Part shown: piece after piece, positions 1-12,842 of the stretch | How positions within the stretch are numbered: the stretch's first letter is position 1 | Layout of the letters: every line of letters begins with the position of its first letter | NCBI GenBank assembly: GCA_950295325.1 | Contig: OX485804.1 | Location: forward strand, 6,944,001 to 7,008,000 | DNA: 64,000 nucleotides | Source of the DNA: Polytrichum commune | Taxonomy: Eukaryota; Streptophyta; Polytrichopsida; Polytrichales; Polytrichaceae | Direction of reading: 5' to 3' | Notes under the pieces: model-generated | The model's database searches: none | What the model was told of the DNA's origin: nothing | The model's input: the letters and a program-made list of their open reading frames with translations, nothing else | Translations under genes and position numbers: made by a program

Positions 1-44
1 CCATCCAACATCTACTTACTCTTATGCATTTGCATTTGTACGAT

Positions 45-258
45 GTTTGTTCATTATTGTCAAAATCCTAGTGTTTCCAAGTCCAACTAGTTATATGTTA
101 ACGTCTTTCAGTTTTTCTTTATTAGTTTAAGGTATATTCTCTAGATTCCTCTTAAATGACTGGTTATTTTCCTGAAGTCTTGAACTTCAACTGGTTATTT
201 CTCAAACTCAACCGGTTCATCTGTAACCAGTGGTCGAGTCCTCCCATTCATTGGCTTG
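45..258 (-). mobile_element. AACCGGTT-rich ~230-bp MITE, copy 1
   Basis: This is a diverged copy of the commonest repeat in the window. Taking the direction that ends in CCGGACACTG as forward, this copy lies in reverse. The recognisable core runs from CAAAATCCTAGTGTTTCC through the paired half-sites AACTGGTT and AACCGGTT to a degraded end near CATTCATTGG. Its left tip is not preserved. Family membership rests on alignment by eye with copies at 10.15, 16.5, 19.9, 21.6, 34.8, 37.3-38.3, 39.0 and 42.6-43.1 kb. Confidence 0.7.
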
Positions 259-392
259 TGCTTTGAAAAGTTGGACATCTTCCAATCATCCACTATCAAC
301 ACCCCCAGATTTTAGTACTAATGTATCCATCACATGTTGTATGATTAACGGACAAAAACATAGCAAATTTGTGTCCTCTTGTCCTAACACAC

Positions 393-653
393 CTTGGGAG
401 AGAGGGGGTTATCATCTATGAGCGTACCTTTCATCCATCCAATGTAAAAAAAACTTGACCTTCTATAGGTTTGTTTGTTGATTCGTCTCGAATGACTTAG
501 ATTAGACTAGTTCGGGGTCTTTGAAACAAATTATGGTGTCAAATCAGCTTTATAAGGTAACCTCTGGATTGCATGCTATTTTAGGACTTTTATGTAGGAT
601 GAATGAGAGGTACACTCGGTATACTATATTTCCCTCTCTCCCTCATCTTGCTC
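393..653. mobile_element. ~250-bp MITE with long terminal inverted repeats (family D)
   Basis: The ends are inverted copies of each other over about 50 bp. The left reads GGGAGAGAGGGGGTTATC and then a CTTTCATCCATCCAA block. The right reads GGATGAATGAGAGGTAC and then TTTCCCTCTCTCC. Further copies lie at 10,974, 12,581 and 24,962. The middle carries a conserved 'GATTCGTCTC.AATGAC' block and no coding sequence. I could not identify a convincing TSD, so the superfamily is open. Confidence 0.65.
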
Positions 654-2330
654 AACCTTGCAATAAACTTGGGTAAAGTTTCATGACATTTAATGTGGAT
701 GGGTCCTAAATGATTACTTTTGCCAACTAGCCACTGGAAAACTTGCAATCTATCAAGATGTTAGATGTGCATCGCTCTTTCATGGACGTGGGATGATTGC
801 CCATGACTTATATGTTGATAGTGAGCATGCTTCTCATTGTTTTTTAAATATGTCATCATTTTTCCATCCAAAAAATCATACAATTTGGATGATGTAACCA
901 AAAATGAAGAAATATGCTCCCATTTGTATGGAAAATGAATTGTCATACACACGTGGCTTCATCACTCCAATAAATGTCACTAGTTCGTCTATCCTCAAAG
1001 TTTGAAACTAAAAATTATTGAGAATGTAGTGACACAACCAATGAGTTTCTCTATCAAACCAAATTGACTCATAGATCGGGGTCAACTTGGATATGTGCCT
1101 AATTTTCTTGATTGAACACCTATACTTGAATGGTGTGTGATTCAGTGTGGAACTAAGAACAAACAACATAAAGACACGTGTTTGAAAAATAATGGAGTGC
1201 ATCTTCAATTTTCACGGAGTACTCTATGCTTAATAGTTTACATGATTTTCCAAAGTGATTTTTGTTAATAATTTGTCATGGATTTGCTAATGGAACTCAA
1301 ATTGTGGAATGTAAATATGATCAATAGAAGACGAAGAACCATAAAAAGTAACCAATGTCACCCTTGTACCTTACACATTAGAATCCATTATAGATCATGG
1401 TTCATGATAGGTGCACTCACCATAGATTATTCCCGGCCCCACTCAATGTACAAACTCAATTGAATAATGTTGTGCATGCAACCCACTTTAGGTTAATTAG
1501 TTCTTCAAGGGTGCTATTGCTCTCCCTACTAATGTAGTCACTAAACCCACACAACTCTCTCTGGCAAAACCCATGCGAACATGCTTTCATTCACATCGTG
1601 TTATTTATGACTTGGTCTTTTCTTTTTCTTTTCTTCTAAGGTATGCAAGTGTTATCATGCTAGTCTTCTCAATCATACACCTGCATTTGCTTGGTTTGTG
1701 GTTGGGTGAGAATCAAAGAACAAGCACCAAAATGACACATGTTTAGAAGAGATTGGACTATGTCTTCAAATTTTATTAACTACTTGACAATCAATAATAA
1801 ACACAATTAACTGACATTTAAGTATATTTGGACAAACCACTAGTTCATAAATGAAAAAGGATGTACCCTTGTGGGGACAAAAACATCAAACGACAACAAT
1901 ACAACAACCACGATTTCACATGTTTGCATTCCATATTCATCAACCACCATATCTGTGTAGGTTTGTGATCTAGTGTACATCATATTGGTGGTTGGAATTT
2001 TCAATATTTTGTGCATAAATCTAACTATACTTAAATCATAGTTAAATGAAATGACCTATGTATTCAATAAAGGAATCAACGAGCATGCACTTTTGATAAC
2101 CATGACAAATTTAGGATACGCATGATTTTCTTTTTTAATATAATTTATTCGTATATTGATCTCTCAACATAGACTTGCTAATTTAACACAAGTTTGAAGA
2201 TATTAAACAGATCAATAGAAGAGGGGGAACAAGAAATACTAACTAAGTAACACCTACATACCTTAGAAGCTTCAATTTTGAGGGACTCATCTTATACCTT
2301 TGCCATGGACATGTGGCTTAATTTGCCTCA
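654..2330. other. Gene-free stretch with dispersed-repeat fragments (family E)
   Basis: No gene is seen. Two fragments, near 1,100-1,215 and 1,640-1,800, resemble a dispersed repeat with core 'GAACACCTATACTTGAATGG' and 'AAGAACAAACA'. The same core recurs near 4,870-5,000, 5,230-5,440, 5,585-5,830, inverted at about 30,450-30,650 and inverted at about 55,900-56,090. The remainder is AT-rich with short chance ORFs only. Confidence 0.5.
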
Positions 2331-2924
2331 AGGTCGCTTCACACTATGGCCAAAGGTCGAGAGACCGTCGATTTCCACCAATCAAGTTGCAAGAAACCAA
2401 GAATTCGGCCTTTCAACCCTTCACACTAGAGGCCAAAGTCTAAAGGCCGTTGCTCTCCAAAATGCTTACATGATGTTACTTTTTGACCAAGGCAACAGAC
2501 TCTTGAAGGAAGTCTGAATCGGACATGAATGGAAACCCAAACTACGGTCAAGAGGCCATCAATTTTAAATATTTATTTATTTATTTAAAAAAAAAAAACA
2601 AGATCTTGGCTATTAGATTGGAGGTGTTGTTCTGGGCAAGGAATAAAGTGGAATGCTCCTTCTTCATTTGGACTTTGGGCTTGGCCTTTGGAAACTTCAC
2701 ACTATGGCCGTCCAAGTCGAGAGGTTGTGGGAGTTCATGGCCAAACGTTTGGACTTTGGACTTGGCCTTTGGAGGGCCTCTTCAACACTATACCTGATCG
2801 AAGACTCCAATTCGCATATTTTATTGGCTATGTATTTTCAGCCCATGTCTTTGGACTCTCAACAAAGTTTGGCCATTCAATCCCACAACCTCTCGACTTG
2901 GACGGCCATAGTGTGAAGCGGCCC
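2331..2924. mobile_element. PIF/Harbinger-like MITE with TCA target duplication
   Basis: The left end reads AGGTCGCTTCACACTATGG and the right end is its inverse, CCATAGTGTGAAGCGGCCC. TCA stands directly outside both ends (2,328-2,330 and 2,925-2,927). A second inverted copy of the end sequence lies inside (about 2,694-2,745 against 2,868-2,918), so the right third is itself a fold-back. No transposase is encoded. A sister copy is at 37,288-37,792. The 3-bp flank and GGGCC-type tip fit PIF/Harbinger (Tourist-like) elements. Confidence 0.8.
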
Positions 2925-5900
2925 TCAATGTGCTCATTCTCTTGTACAAGTGACCGGCACCCCATTTAGATATTTTGAATGGGGTGGTCTAAGTCACTCA
3001 ATTAGTGCTGCATAACAAGATCAAGATATAGTAAGGTCGGACATTGTGTCCCTCTCCAAATATCAATGATGAGACAAAAATACGCATATGTGGGTTTAGG
3101 GTTTAGGGTACTCAATGATGTGGGACATGAGGTTGTCGTGATAATGTGTCCAATCTTTCCGTAGTTCAAGTATATTAAGGACAATGATTCAACGTATGAC
3201 CTAAAAATCTGTTCATTTGACCTTGTGCTCACAACCCTAAACGAAGGGATTCATTCAAGTAAACGATAGTCTATGGAAATTTTGCCTATACAAACATGTT
3301 TGGATGTATTTGGACGTATCTCTTGTTCATAAAAAAAAAAAAAAAACAAAAAAAAAACATTGATGCACATAGGATTTTGGTATGCATGGAACATTGTCAA
3401 TCACAAATTCAAATGTCCCAAAAGTCAAATCTAACTTGAATATTTGATGATCTATTGTCTCAAGGGGTTTTGATGGGAAAGTTAAGGGTATGATAGTGGC
3501 ATTTGTGTTTGAGGTAAAACAAAATATTTGGGACCAATGTCGCCAACCAAGTTTAATTGATTTTGGTTCATGACACTTATTGCCAAGGGCAAGGGACGGG
3601 GGTGGGTGGGTAGGGGTGTGAAAATAGTTCCTCTCAATATTGAAATGTACATTCCTAAAAGAAAAGAAAAAAACACACTACAATCTATGACCTTCATTTT
3701 GAAAACTCATAATCTGATCTCCTTAACTTAAGCAATAACAACCTCAACACCCATGTCCCTGACTTGGAGTTGCTAATTTGTTTCATGAAAAGTTTCTTAA
3801 CATTTTTTTCATATATTGAAAGCAAAAAAATGGCCATAAAAGGTGCGTTTACTTTACACGAAAGAGGATAATGGGTTTAAGCTACATGGCGTATACGTAA
3901 ACTCATCAATTGTAGATGAAGGGGTTCTCATAAATATAAGTCTCTTAAAGGTTGATGGTTAAATTCCACCAATTGGATCCCATCATATTGATACAGAGTC
4001 CCTAATGACAATTTTTGGAAGTAAAGAAATCCTTAAACAAAAGATGAAGACTAAACACTCAGCTCATTGTATATTTCAACTTCCCAATGGGTAAGCTTAT
4101 CCATAATCGCAAAACTCTAGATGGGGATGACAACTTACAAGGCACGTTGTAGATCCCTTGTAGATTTCATAAGTAAAATTGAGTTTGACATTGTGCCAGA
4201 CTTTTGACATCTATGTATACTTGTTCATTGCAGATGAAAGGGCTCTAATAAAAACAAAACCCCCTATACATTGAAGGTCATAACTCGTAACATTTAAGTT
4301 GGGTCTCCCGTCATTGAATTGAGGTTTTTGATGCAATATTTGGAATCGTGATAATTGCAGATAAGATATTATCATGCTATGTACTACATTGTTGCATTTT
4401 CTCCTTCATGATGGGTGACACCCCGCCTTCTCACTAGAGAGGGTGAGAGCTGAAACTTTTTTGGAGCATTTGAAATGTTGGGAAACCCATTACTTGTGTT
4501 TCTTCACTCAAGTCCACTTTAAAGGTGTGTTTTTCAACTTGAGAGCGATAACTTTTTACCAAACTTACAAGCCTCGACGGATTCCATGTGGAACGTTAAT
4601 GACAACCTCTCATCGAAATCATGAGCTACCTCGCTTTTGGGGAGGGCGAACCAACCCATATACTAGTTTCTTGTTTGATGATTGCATCCATGCCTCCAAG
4701 GTACTGATGTACGGGTCGTTTCGCCTGAACCCTCACCTAGGAATGTTAAAAGAAGTTTGAGCTCTCATGAACTCTAAATAAATCAATCTTTGGATGAAAG
4801 CTTGTCAACTTCAAGCTTCAAACTCCTAACAATTGGAAGTTTAAGCTCTCAATTCAAGCTCTTAGGTATGTGGGCTTTATGTGGCCACTCTTCTTGATTG
4901 GATACCTATATTTGCATGTCAAGAACACACACGCATGCACGCACACACGCTCGTCAAAAAATCAAAATGTTATGATAAGATGAGATTGCATGCTCAAAGT
5001 ATAGCCGCCACTCTAGGTGCATAGGAAACAAAAATGAGAAGGCCATCTATATGCTCATTTATAGGGTAAGAAACTCTTCGATATGGACTCATGTCACTTA
5101 AGCATACAACATCTTTACTTTATTGAAACTTGAAAAATACAATCTTTATGGTTCACAACAAGATGAAATAATTCATGATCTGATCCAACGCTGAGTGACA
5201 TATGTGGAGTTGGAAGTGCTCACCATCCCCATAAGGTATGTGGGTCCAACTCTATCACTCATCTAAAACGGAAAACTATTTTTTGAAAGGTGTGTGGTAT
5301 GGTGTGGATCTAAGAACAAACATCAAAATGACATGTTTTCCAAGAGATTGGAGTGTGTGCTCAAAATCGGTTTACCAAACTATACTCAATAGGCAGCATA
5401 ATTGGAAGGACCTATATGATCATTTAACATGAAAGAGAATTTTCACTTGACAATTACTGAGATATTCAAGTGAGCTCTAAAACTTATGAAGAAAATGCCT
5501 TGAAAATGGCTATGTGCATAGTCTGGATTTGCTAATCTTGCATTGATTAAGTGTTTAGGGGTCAAGTCCCACTTGCCGTACTGTAAGATACGTGGGTGTT
5601 ATCACAATACTTTAAAAACTCATACCCACTGCATTCGATTGGTGTGCAGTTCAGTAAGGATCGAAAGAACAAGCACCACAAAGAGACACACATTAAAAGA
5701 GGGTGGTGAACTATGTCTTCAAAAACTATTACTTACTCTAGACTCTCAACAGTGAACACAACTGGGAAAACCTATGTATTCGCTTAAGCAATCAACAACC
5801 ATGCACTTCCAGCAACCGTAACTAGACCTAGGGAGGTCCGATTTGGAATCCGAGTCGATTTTTGTCGACGGTTCGTCGTAGAGTTGCCATTGCAACGCAA

Positions 5901-8900
5901 GTTCCGCCATGTCTATCTAAATCGGTGGAAGTTGGAGAACATGAAGACCGGAGGGAATAACACACCCATACACACACACAATCTCATAGACCGCCCATCT
6001 GACACTCCACTGAGCGCGGAGACAAACGCCACATGTGTGTCGCGAAGGTGGAAGACCCAGGCACATGCAGTGGGAGGAGGTGGGAGACATTATTGTCAGT
6101 GGGTATAGAGCGTACTTATGAGCCAGGGAAGTGGGCCTCCTTCCTTCCTTCCTCTCATTCCCTTTTGACTGCTGCTTCCTTGCATTGGGAGAGCGAGAAA
6201 ACTTAGATAACCGACTCCGACTCCACATCGTCCACTTCACGGACCCAGGCAGCAGCTAAGTTAGGTCAGGCACTTACACAACGACTGGAGGCTCGACATC
6301 ATGTGGGGCCTCTGGATTTCGTGCTCTCTACGTAGCCTCGTTCGTGAGGGAGGGAGGTGAATTATACCATCGTAGCATGTATACGATTGTTTTTGGTTGG
6401 TTTGACTCCAAAAATGGTATCAGAGACCTCAAATTAGTCTTGTGGAGTCTGGTTTGAATGAATCAGTTGGAACCCTTTGGCTCCCCCCTGAAAGGAGGTT
6501 GTGCAGCGACGGGGACATGATTTTTTTTGGGGCGGGCAACCCCTTTTGGTGGATGGATGATGGATGATGTGCAGTGGGTTGAAGAGCGGGTTCTGGTGGC
6601 GCCCAAGTGGGCACATAGTTCCTAAAGGTTCTCTCTTTCTCTCTCTCTAACTTTTAAGGGAAAAAATGCCATGCATGTTGGGAAGTGTGTTGATGAATAC
6701 TAGATTCAAATGTTAGTCTTTGTGGTGCACGGGGCATGGGTTGAAATCCCCACCCCAACATCTTCATGCATCCACATTTTTTAGCGAAGTGTGGCTCTCA
6801 CACTTAGTTGAAGTAAAGCTCAGTCCCAAGTTCAGTGGGAATGGTTGGAAACCTATTTGTCACGAACGTTACTTGATTGTGGATGAAAACCGTGAATTCA
6901 ATGATTCTTGGGATGCAATGGGTTCCCCAAGCTCAAAAGATAGTCAATCAATCTTGGCCTTACGTCTAGATCCAATGGTCCGGATGTGACACCCCTCCGT
7001 GCATGACCCTCTTGAAGGTAGGAGCCATGGACTTGGTGAATTGGCCATCAACCTTGTAGTGGATTTTCCTTTACTAGAGGCCCATTTGACTATTGTTTTG
7101 GAGGACTAGAGGGGGGGAGGGAGGATTTGTCCACATTGTCCACTTCACATACACATGCAACTATGTACCTACACAAAGATTGGAGCTCTAGGTGATCCTT
7201 CATGTGGGCCACAGATTCATGGTGTTTATGTAATCACATCCACCATGAAGGTGAAAATGTAGCAAATCATAATATAACATGTAAATGGTTATTTAAAGAT
7301 AACTTGACTCCAAAATTAAAATCAAAGACCCGAATTCGTAAACAACCATTTTTATTAGAGCTCCTTTACCCATAATGGATGAGTTTAAATAGATGCCATA
7401 AATCCCAAGCCATCTTACATGTGGGTTATGGATGCATAGTGTCACGTAATCACATCCATTAGGGAGATGAAATCCATTGTTGGACTATCATCATCATCAT
7501 CATCATCATTATTATTAGGGTATCTATGATGGGCATTTTACTCTCTTTTTAATACTAGTAGGGTATGGGTATTTAATGGTCTTTGTATTTATACTTGTGT
7601 GTGTGTGTGTGTTTAAATCATTTGGGTCTAAATACCATGCAAGAACCTTTGTACTTAGGTAAAATCAATGTAGTGGCAATATGGTTTAGGATGGTGTTAA
7701 CTCAAGTAATAAATCAAGTACACAAAGACTCTCTCACATTATAATTATGATACCTACATGTAATGTCATGCCCCTAACTGGAGTGACCCAACATGCCTTG
7801 TGCAAGAATGAACTTTGGGATGATGCCCAAGTCCCACAAGGTGACAAGGTGATGGCCAGTGGCCACCCTTATGAAGAGGTTGCTAAGTCCATGAGTGATG
7901 CTAAAGAGATGCTAAGGGATACACGAAGCCTCGTGAAAGCTAAGTGTGAATTCAAAGAGCTTAATCTAACTTCCTAGAAGCCCAAAATTGAAGCATAAAA
8001 CTTGATAAGAAAATCTTGCATGGAGAGCAAGTAGTCTTTGAATGATAAGTGTGCTAGACCACTAAGAGTAGGAGACATTATCAATGTCCATGGACGAGCA
8101 TAAAATGCTCTACAAGATGGACTGTTGTGGTAATTGAGCGAAATGTGTGGAGATATCATCATCTGAAGCATTTGGAGATGTTTCTTGAAGGTAGAAATTG
8201 GTGGTGAGCACCACCTTTACTAAGCATGTGCTCACTTCAAGGAGGGAAAGCCATACATACACTTTCATAGATAGCAATATACATTGCACATATTCTCAAT
8301 CCAATAGAAGTACATCAACCTACAATGTGGACCTCCAATGTTATATATTGTGAGTTGATAAATAAAGTGCACTTACAATAATATCCCCCAATGTTATTAG
8401 CGTCAAAATGAAAAAAGATCATTTTTTTGGCCACACTATCTATCACAATGTAGTGCACTCACAAGTTTGCACTTAAACCATGTGATCAGGAAACACTTCA
8501 CTTTTGTCATGATGTGGATCCATAGTTTCCCCCTTTGTTGATCAGAATAGAAGAGGGGTACGAACTTAATTTTATTGAATCAAGTTTTGATATGGGATTT
8601 GACAAACCGCATAATACCATGCCACGGCTATGCTATGTTAACTAATCTAGAGGAGGTCATTGCAAAACCGTCAACAAACAAATATATGGTCCCTAGAATT
8701 ATTTGGAGGAAAAGGTCAGTTCTAATACATGCAATGTATGATGAAGGATAAAATTAACATAAGATTTTTTTTAAACAAAATAAAAATAACAAAACAAATA
8801 AATCGTATGATATCCACTAAATCGATAGACTATTCCCACAGTATGTCACTATGTTATAGCAACATATGCAATACCCCTTGCATGTGCATGCTTAGTGAAT

Positions 8901-9220
8901 TACTCCGTGGGTACCCATTGAAAAGCGTTAACTCAAGATTTAGTTTCATTTTTAATTTCATCTTCATTCTTTTTTGTGATCAACTTCCTTGAGAGCTTCT
9001 AGAGTTCAATTAGAGGTCATAATCCAATGTTGGTCTAGAATACAAGCGAATGTATGGTTTCAATAATCAACACTAATAATGGTATGAAAGAACCTACCCG
9101 TGGGCATCAAATTCGTAATACTATCCAAATATTGATATTTGAATGGCATGTCAAAGTGAGAACCTTTGATACCCAAGTTATTATTTTTGTTACTACCATT
9201 CTAAATAATTTTGATACTCA
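2925..9220. other. Gene-free region with degraded repeats
   Basis: I see no supportable gene. It holds family E fragments (about 4,870-5,000, 5,230-5,440 and 5,585-5,830). It also holds two diverged direct repeats of an unknown element, about 6,225-6,470 and 7,135-7,345, sharing 'GTCCACTTCAC' and 'TTGACTCCAAAA', with part of a third at 7,375-7,480. Simple repeats are a poly-A tract near 3,327-3,358, ATC repeats near 7,489-7,510 and GT repeats near 7,598-7,611. The short ORFs here have no recognisable domains. Confidence 0.5.
3092..3108. repeat. Short interstitial telomere-like repeat
   Basis: Two and a half TTTAGGG units, the usual plant telomere motif, stand alone in AT-rich intergenic DNA. 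Two units can arise by chance or by break repair. It supports a plant origin only weakly. Confidence 0.5.
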
Positions 9221-9699
9221 AGGCCATTTCACACACAAGACTGTGAGCCCGTGACTAGTACACTTCAGGCACTCTCATTGGTGGAACAGGCGCAACCGGT
9301 CCAAGTTCGCTTCATGCTACGCTCAAGGGACCAATGGAGTATGTGAATGCAAGATGGATGTAAAGTCTAAATGGATCATGTTTCGTGGTCACTTGGACTA
9401 TTTTCAAAAACCACCTCTTGGAGGTATGCCTAACACAAAACCAAGAGACCATGGCACTCTGAACTCTCACAACCCTTGGTTTATTCGATTTTATCATGTG
9501 CGAGGACCTGCATGAATAGAAATCCATTGAACTAGCATTTGGTTGAGGGCCCAATCACATATGACCTCACACTACACTTGAGGATTTGTGACCACACTAC
9601 TTGATTTTGGAGGTGTCTTGGACAGCCTTTGGACACTTTCTTTTAAGCTCTCACAACTTCATGGTCACGGCTCTTCTTGGCTCGTGTGTGAAGTGGCCC
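9221..9699. mobile_element. ~0.5-kb MITE, family C, copy 1
   Basis: The element starts AGGCCATTTCACACAC and ends GTGTGTGAAGTGGCCC. It shares its whole length with copies at 11,555-12,075 and in the 14,467-15,468 fold-back. The flanks are TCA on the left and TAA on the right, a 3-bp duplication with one mismatch. It has no coding capacity. The tip GGGCCACTTCACAC resembles that of the 2,331 element, so the same class of transposase probably moved both. Confidence 0.75.
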
Positions 9700-9734
9700 T
9701 AAGTAGGACCATTCTGCCTAAGTTTGAAGCTCCT

Positions 9735-9905
9735 GCATTGGTATATAGACCTAAATGGTATCGGGAAAAAAGAAAAAAGAAAAACAAACAAACAAAACAA
9801 AAACAAACAGTCAAATACCCAAACCCCATTGGTACAAAAAATGATTACATCCTCGTTATAGATACCCAAGTGGTATACAATAAGACGATACCAGAGCAAC
9901 ACTGG
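9735..9905. repeat. GGTATC-rich dispersed repeat
   Basis: This stretch has the series TATATAGACC, AATGGTATC, CAAATACCCAA, CCATTGGTAC and CAAGTGGTAT. The same series recurs in the last intron of the ABCD1 gene (about 57,170-57,960). No ends or coding sequence could be defined. Confidence 0.45.
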
Positions 9906-10079
9906 TTAATTGTGTAGTACAAATTTATGACACCAGGGGTGGTGTCCTTCACAATCTTCTTCGAGTGGGTGATAGTGTAGTCATGAGTTAGTATTTGAGC
10001 AGGCATGTTTACTTTCTGGCCGCCTGGCTTGTCTGTGTAAAGTTCGGCACTATTTACTGAACCCCATCAGTGTCAATAT

Positions 10080-10113
10080 ATATATATATATATCTATCTA
10101 TCTATCTATCTAA
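10080..10113. repeat. TA / TCTA microsatellite
   Basis: A run of TA dinucleotides passes directly into ATCT tetranucleotides. It lies between the GGTATC repeat and the next AACCGGTT MITE. Confidence 0.85.
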
Positions 10114-10150
10114 TGTAATAATGTTTACTAGGTAGATTACCTGCCTATGC

Positions 10151-10389
10151 CAGTGTCCGGGGAGATTTTAGGGCATAATTGGTCGATATCTTAGTGTTTC
10201 CAAGTCCAACCAATTACATGTTGACATCTTTCAATTTTTCTTTATCAAATTGTGGTATAATCTATAAATTTCTCTACAACAATTGGTAATTTTCCTGGAG
10301 TTTGAAACTTCAACTGGTTATTTTCAAACTCAATTGGTTCACCTGTAACTAGTAGCCGGTTCTCCCCTATTCATTGGCCCATGCCACTG
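10151..10389 (-). mobile_element. AACCGGTT-rich MITE, copy 2 (near full length)
   Basis: This is the cleanest single copy. It opens CAGTGTCCGGGGAGA and closes CCACTG, preceded by TTCTCCCCTATTCATTGG. The inverse of the closing end therefore also reads CAGTG and then, after a short spacer, GGGGAGA. The CAGTG/CACTG tips fit hAT elements, but the flanking 8 bases do not match, so I could not confirm a TSD. There is no ORF. Internal paired half-sites (CAACTGGTT, CAATTGGTT) are decayed AACCGGTT palindromes. Confidence 0.75.
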
Positions 10390-10429
10390 TCACGCACTCT
10401 GGCCAGTAATATATATAGCAATGGGAAGA

Positions 10430-10890
10430 AAGTTAGAACTCCAATTTCAAAGTACTTAAGAATTTAGGTGGCATGGGAAAATCTTGGCAGAGATTGACAA
10501 AAGTTATGCCCATTGTGGCTTGTAGTTGGTGGAATTGGTGGAGCATGGGTTCTTTAGTTGTCCACTCGCTCAACAAGGATGGCGGTATGTTGCTAACATC
10601 ATGTGGCAATTCTATGCCAAAAAGGTAAGCTTGGTCCGCGGAAATCATTTTCTATGATGCAATGTCTCTTTGATCAACCTTTGTGCAAGACACTAGAATG
10701 TTTCAGCCGCATCTCATTTTTCTTGAGGAGTGGTGTTCCGTGGAGTATTTGGCGCCAACAAATTGATCTACTTTTTAATGCTCTGCAATGGCCCATTGAG
10801 AAAACACATCAAGTCATTTGGGACGCCTTGCAAGATTATGGTAGGATTGAGTGGGAATGGACGCTTTCGGACTTGGAAAAGGCTCACGCA
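10430..10890 (+). pseudogene. LINE 3' fragment: reverse-transcriptase zinc-binding tail
   Basis: One frame reads VEHGFFSCPLAQQGWRY and, further on, another reads QQIDLLFNALQWPIEKTHQV followed by IWDALQDYGRIEW. These resemble the zinc-binding (zf-RVT) domain and the C-terminal tail of plant L1-type LINE polyproteins. The two parts lie in different frames and the first is interrupted by stops. The endonuclease and polymerase parts are absent, so this is a dead 5'-truncated copy. LINE identity rests on remembered family motifs. Confidence 0.6.
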
Positions 10891-10973
10891 ACATGAAGTT
10901 ACACTAAAAATGGTGATTCTTGCCATGTAAGGATACCAATTGACACACACATGGAGCAAGAAGAGTACATCAT

Positions 10974-11222
10974 GGAGAGGGTGAATTATCAGATGTGGGC
11001 GTACATCTCATTCATCCAACTTAAAAAACCTTGAAATAGTATGCATCTTGGAGGTTACCTCTTATAAGTAATCTGACTCCAAAATTAACTTCAAAAATCA
11101 TGAATTAGTGTACTTAAGGTTATTTGAGGTATATTGGGAACAAACCTATAGGGGGTCAAACTTTTATGTTGAATGGATGAGAGGTATGCTTGTATATGAT
11201 GATTCCCTCTCTCCGTTCATTA
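10974..11222. mobile_element. Family D MITE, copy 2
   Basis: The inverted ends GGAGAGGGTGAATTATC and GATTCCCTCTCTCC enclose about 220 bp with the 'CATTCATCCAAC' and 'GTTGAATGGATGAGAGGTA' subterminal blocks. It is the same family as 393-653. It has no coding sequence. Confidence 0.7.
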
Positions 11223-11352
11223 TGGGAATTCCTTAGCATACCTATTGGACTGGGACACCTATCACAACCAAATCACAACTTCTTACTTACTTTGCAAGCG
11301 AGCATAATATGACTTGCTTATGTAGGTAAATATGATGCAAATGAATGGGATG

Positions 11353-11505
11353 AAACCGGCCACTAGTTACAAATGAATTGGTTGAGTTTGAGAAAATACA
11401 TGTTGAAGTTTGAGACCTTGGGATAGTTACATGTCATTTAAGAGAAATTCATGGAACATATCCCAAATTAATAAAGAAAAACTGAAAGATATCATTGCAT
11501 AACAT
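11353..11505 (+). mobile_element. AACCGGTT-rich MITE, truncated copy 3
   Basis: The copy begins inside the element at ACCGGCCACTAGTTACAAAT and continues through TGAAGTTTGAGACC to GAAAGATATCATTGCA. The CCGGACACTG end is missing. Confidence 0.65.
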
Positions 11506-11554
11506 TACTCAATGCCCAACATCCCACTGTGATATTTTGAGGGCCCACATCGAT

Positions 11555-12075
11555 GAGTAATGTTATGTGACATGCAATGACGTACTAAGAGTATGTGACC
11601 ATTGCACTTCAGACACTCTCATTGGTGGAAAAGGCGGAGCCGGTCCAAGTTCGCTTCACACTACGCTTGAGGGACCAACGGTGTATATAAGTGAATGCAA
11701 GATGGATGTAAAGTCTACATGGGGTTCCTACATGGCATCGAACAAATCACTTTTCACGACCACTTGGATAATTTTCAAAAACCACCTCTTGAAGATAAAC
11801 CTAACACAAAACCAGCAGACCACGACACTCCGAACGCTCACAACCATTGATTTATCCCATTCTATCATGTATGAAGACCCGCGTGAATAGAAATCCATCG
11901 AAATAGTGTTTGGTTGAGGGCCCGGTCACATGCGGCTTCACCCTACACCTGAAGGCCCGTGACCACATTTCGTGGTCTTGGAAGTGCCTTGGGACGTCGT
12001 CGGGACTCGGGACACGTTCTGTTGGGCTGTCACAACTCCGTGGTCCCGGCTCCTGGCTCGTGTGTGAAGTGGCCC
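11555..12075. mobile_element. ~0.5-kb MITE, family C, copy 2
   Basis: It aligns along its length with 9,221-9,699. The right end is intact (GTGTGTGAAGTGGCCC followed by TAA). The left end is diverged and only approximately placed. It is non-coding. Confidence 0.7.
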
Positions 12076-12580
12076 TAAGATCTCGACCACTTATGCCCAC
12101 AAATCTCTCTGGGCATTTCATATGATGTGAAACAATCATGAGATGAAGTGAAGAATACGTATACATATATATTGGTGCAGGGGGCTAGCTAGGGATGACT
12201 CATTGAGGATATATAGTAGACCAACTGTCTCAACGAAACTGGGTCCTTATCATGATTGCCAATTATATACATTGGTGATGCGAGCGAGCGAGCAAGAGCT
12301 TGTGTATGGTCTACACTAACTTGTAAGCTTTTTAACATACAGAAAAGGGCTCGAATACACAGCAGCCCCAATGCAAGCTAAGGTTCGCTGTATAACTTGG
12401 ATGTGCTTCCTTAATTTAGCGGCGGAGGCTTTGTAATGCGATGATTTCAACATTATTATGACCAAAGGCCTCCCGGAATACTGCCTGGTTTTCGTGCCCA
12501 ATTATCCAATGTGATGGCCCCGATTTTCCCGGTCAATTAGCAACTTGTGCCAGCTCATGGTGGCCTTATAGGACACGGGG

Positions 12581-12842
12581 CCGGAAGGGTGAGAAAGGGA
12601 GTTATTATTGCATACAAGCGCCTTACCTCTCATCCATCCAACTTCAAGAGCTTCGACCCTTGTGCATTTGTGGGTCGATTCGTCTCAAATGACATGGACT
12701 AAAGTAATCCGGGGGTCTTCGAACCTGATTCCGGTGTCAAATTAATTAGAATTGAGAGTAATATCTAGGATGCTTAACATTTCAGAGGTTTTGCGTTGGA
12801 GGAATGAGAAGTACACTTGTATGCGATAATTCCCACCCTAAA
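12581..12842. mobile_element. Family D MITE, copy 3
   Basis: The ends GAGAAAGGGAGTTATTATTG and GCGATAATTCCCACCC are inverted relatives. Inside are CTCATCCATCCAAC and GGAGGAATGAGAAGTAC, and the diagnostic GATTCGTCTCAAATGAC block is intact. Confidence 0.7.

Noticed and set aside
4443-4760. A 105-codon plus ORF
   Set aside because: No motif, no partner exon, and surrounded by decayed repeats. Chance length for this much sequence.
7747-7977. A 76-codon plus ORF with balanced composition
   Set aside because: It could be a retroelement remnant, but I recognise no domain and see no flanking structure.
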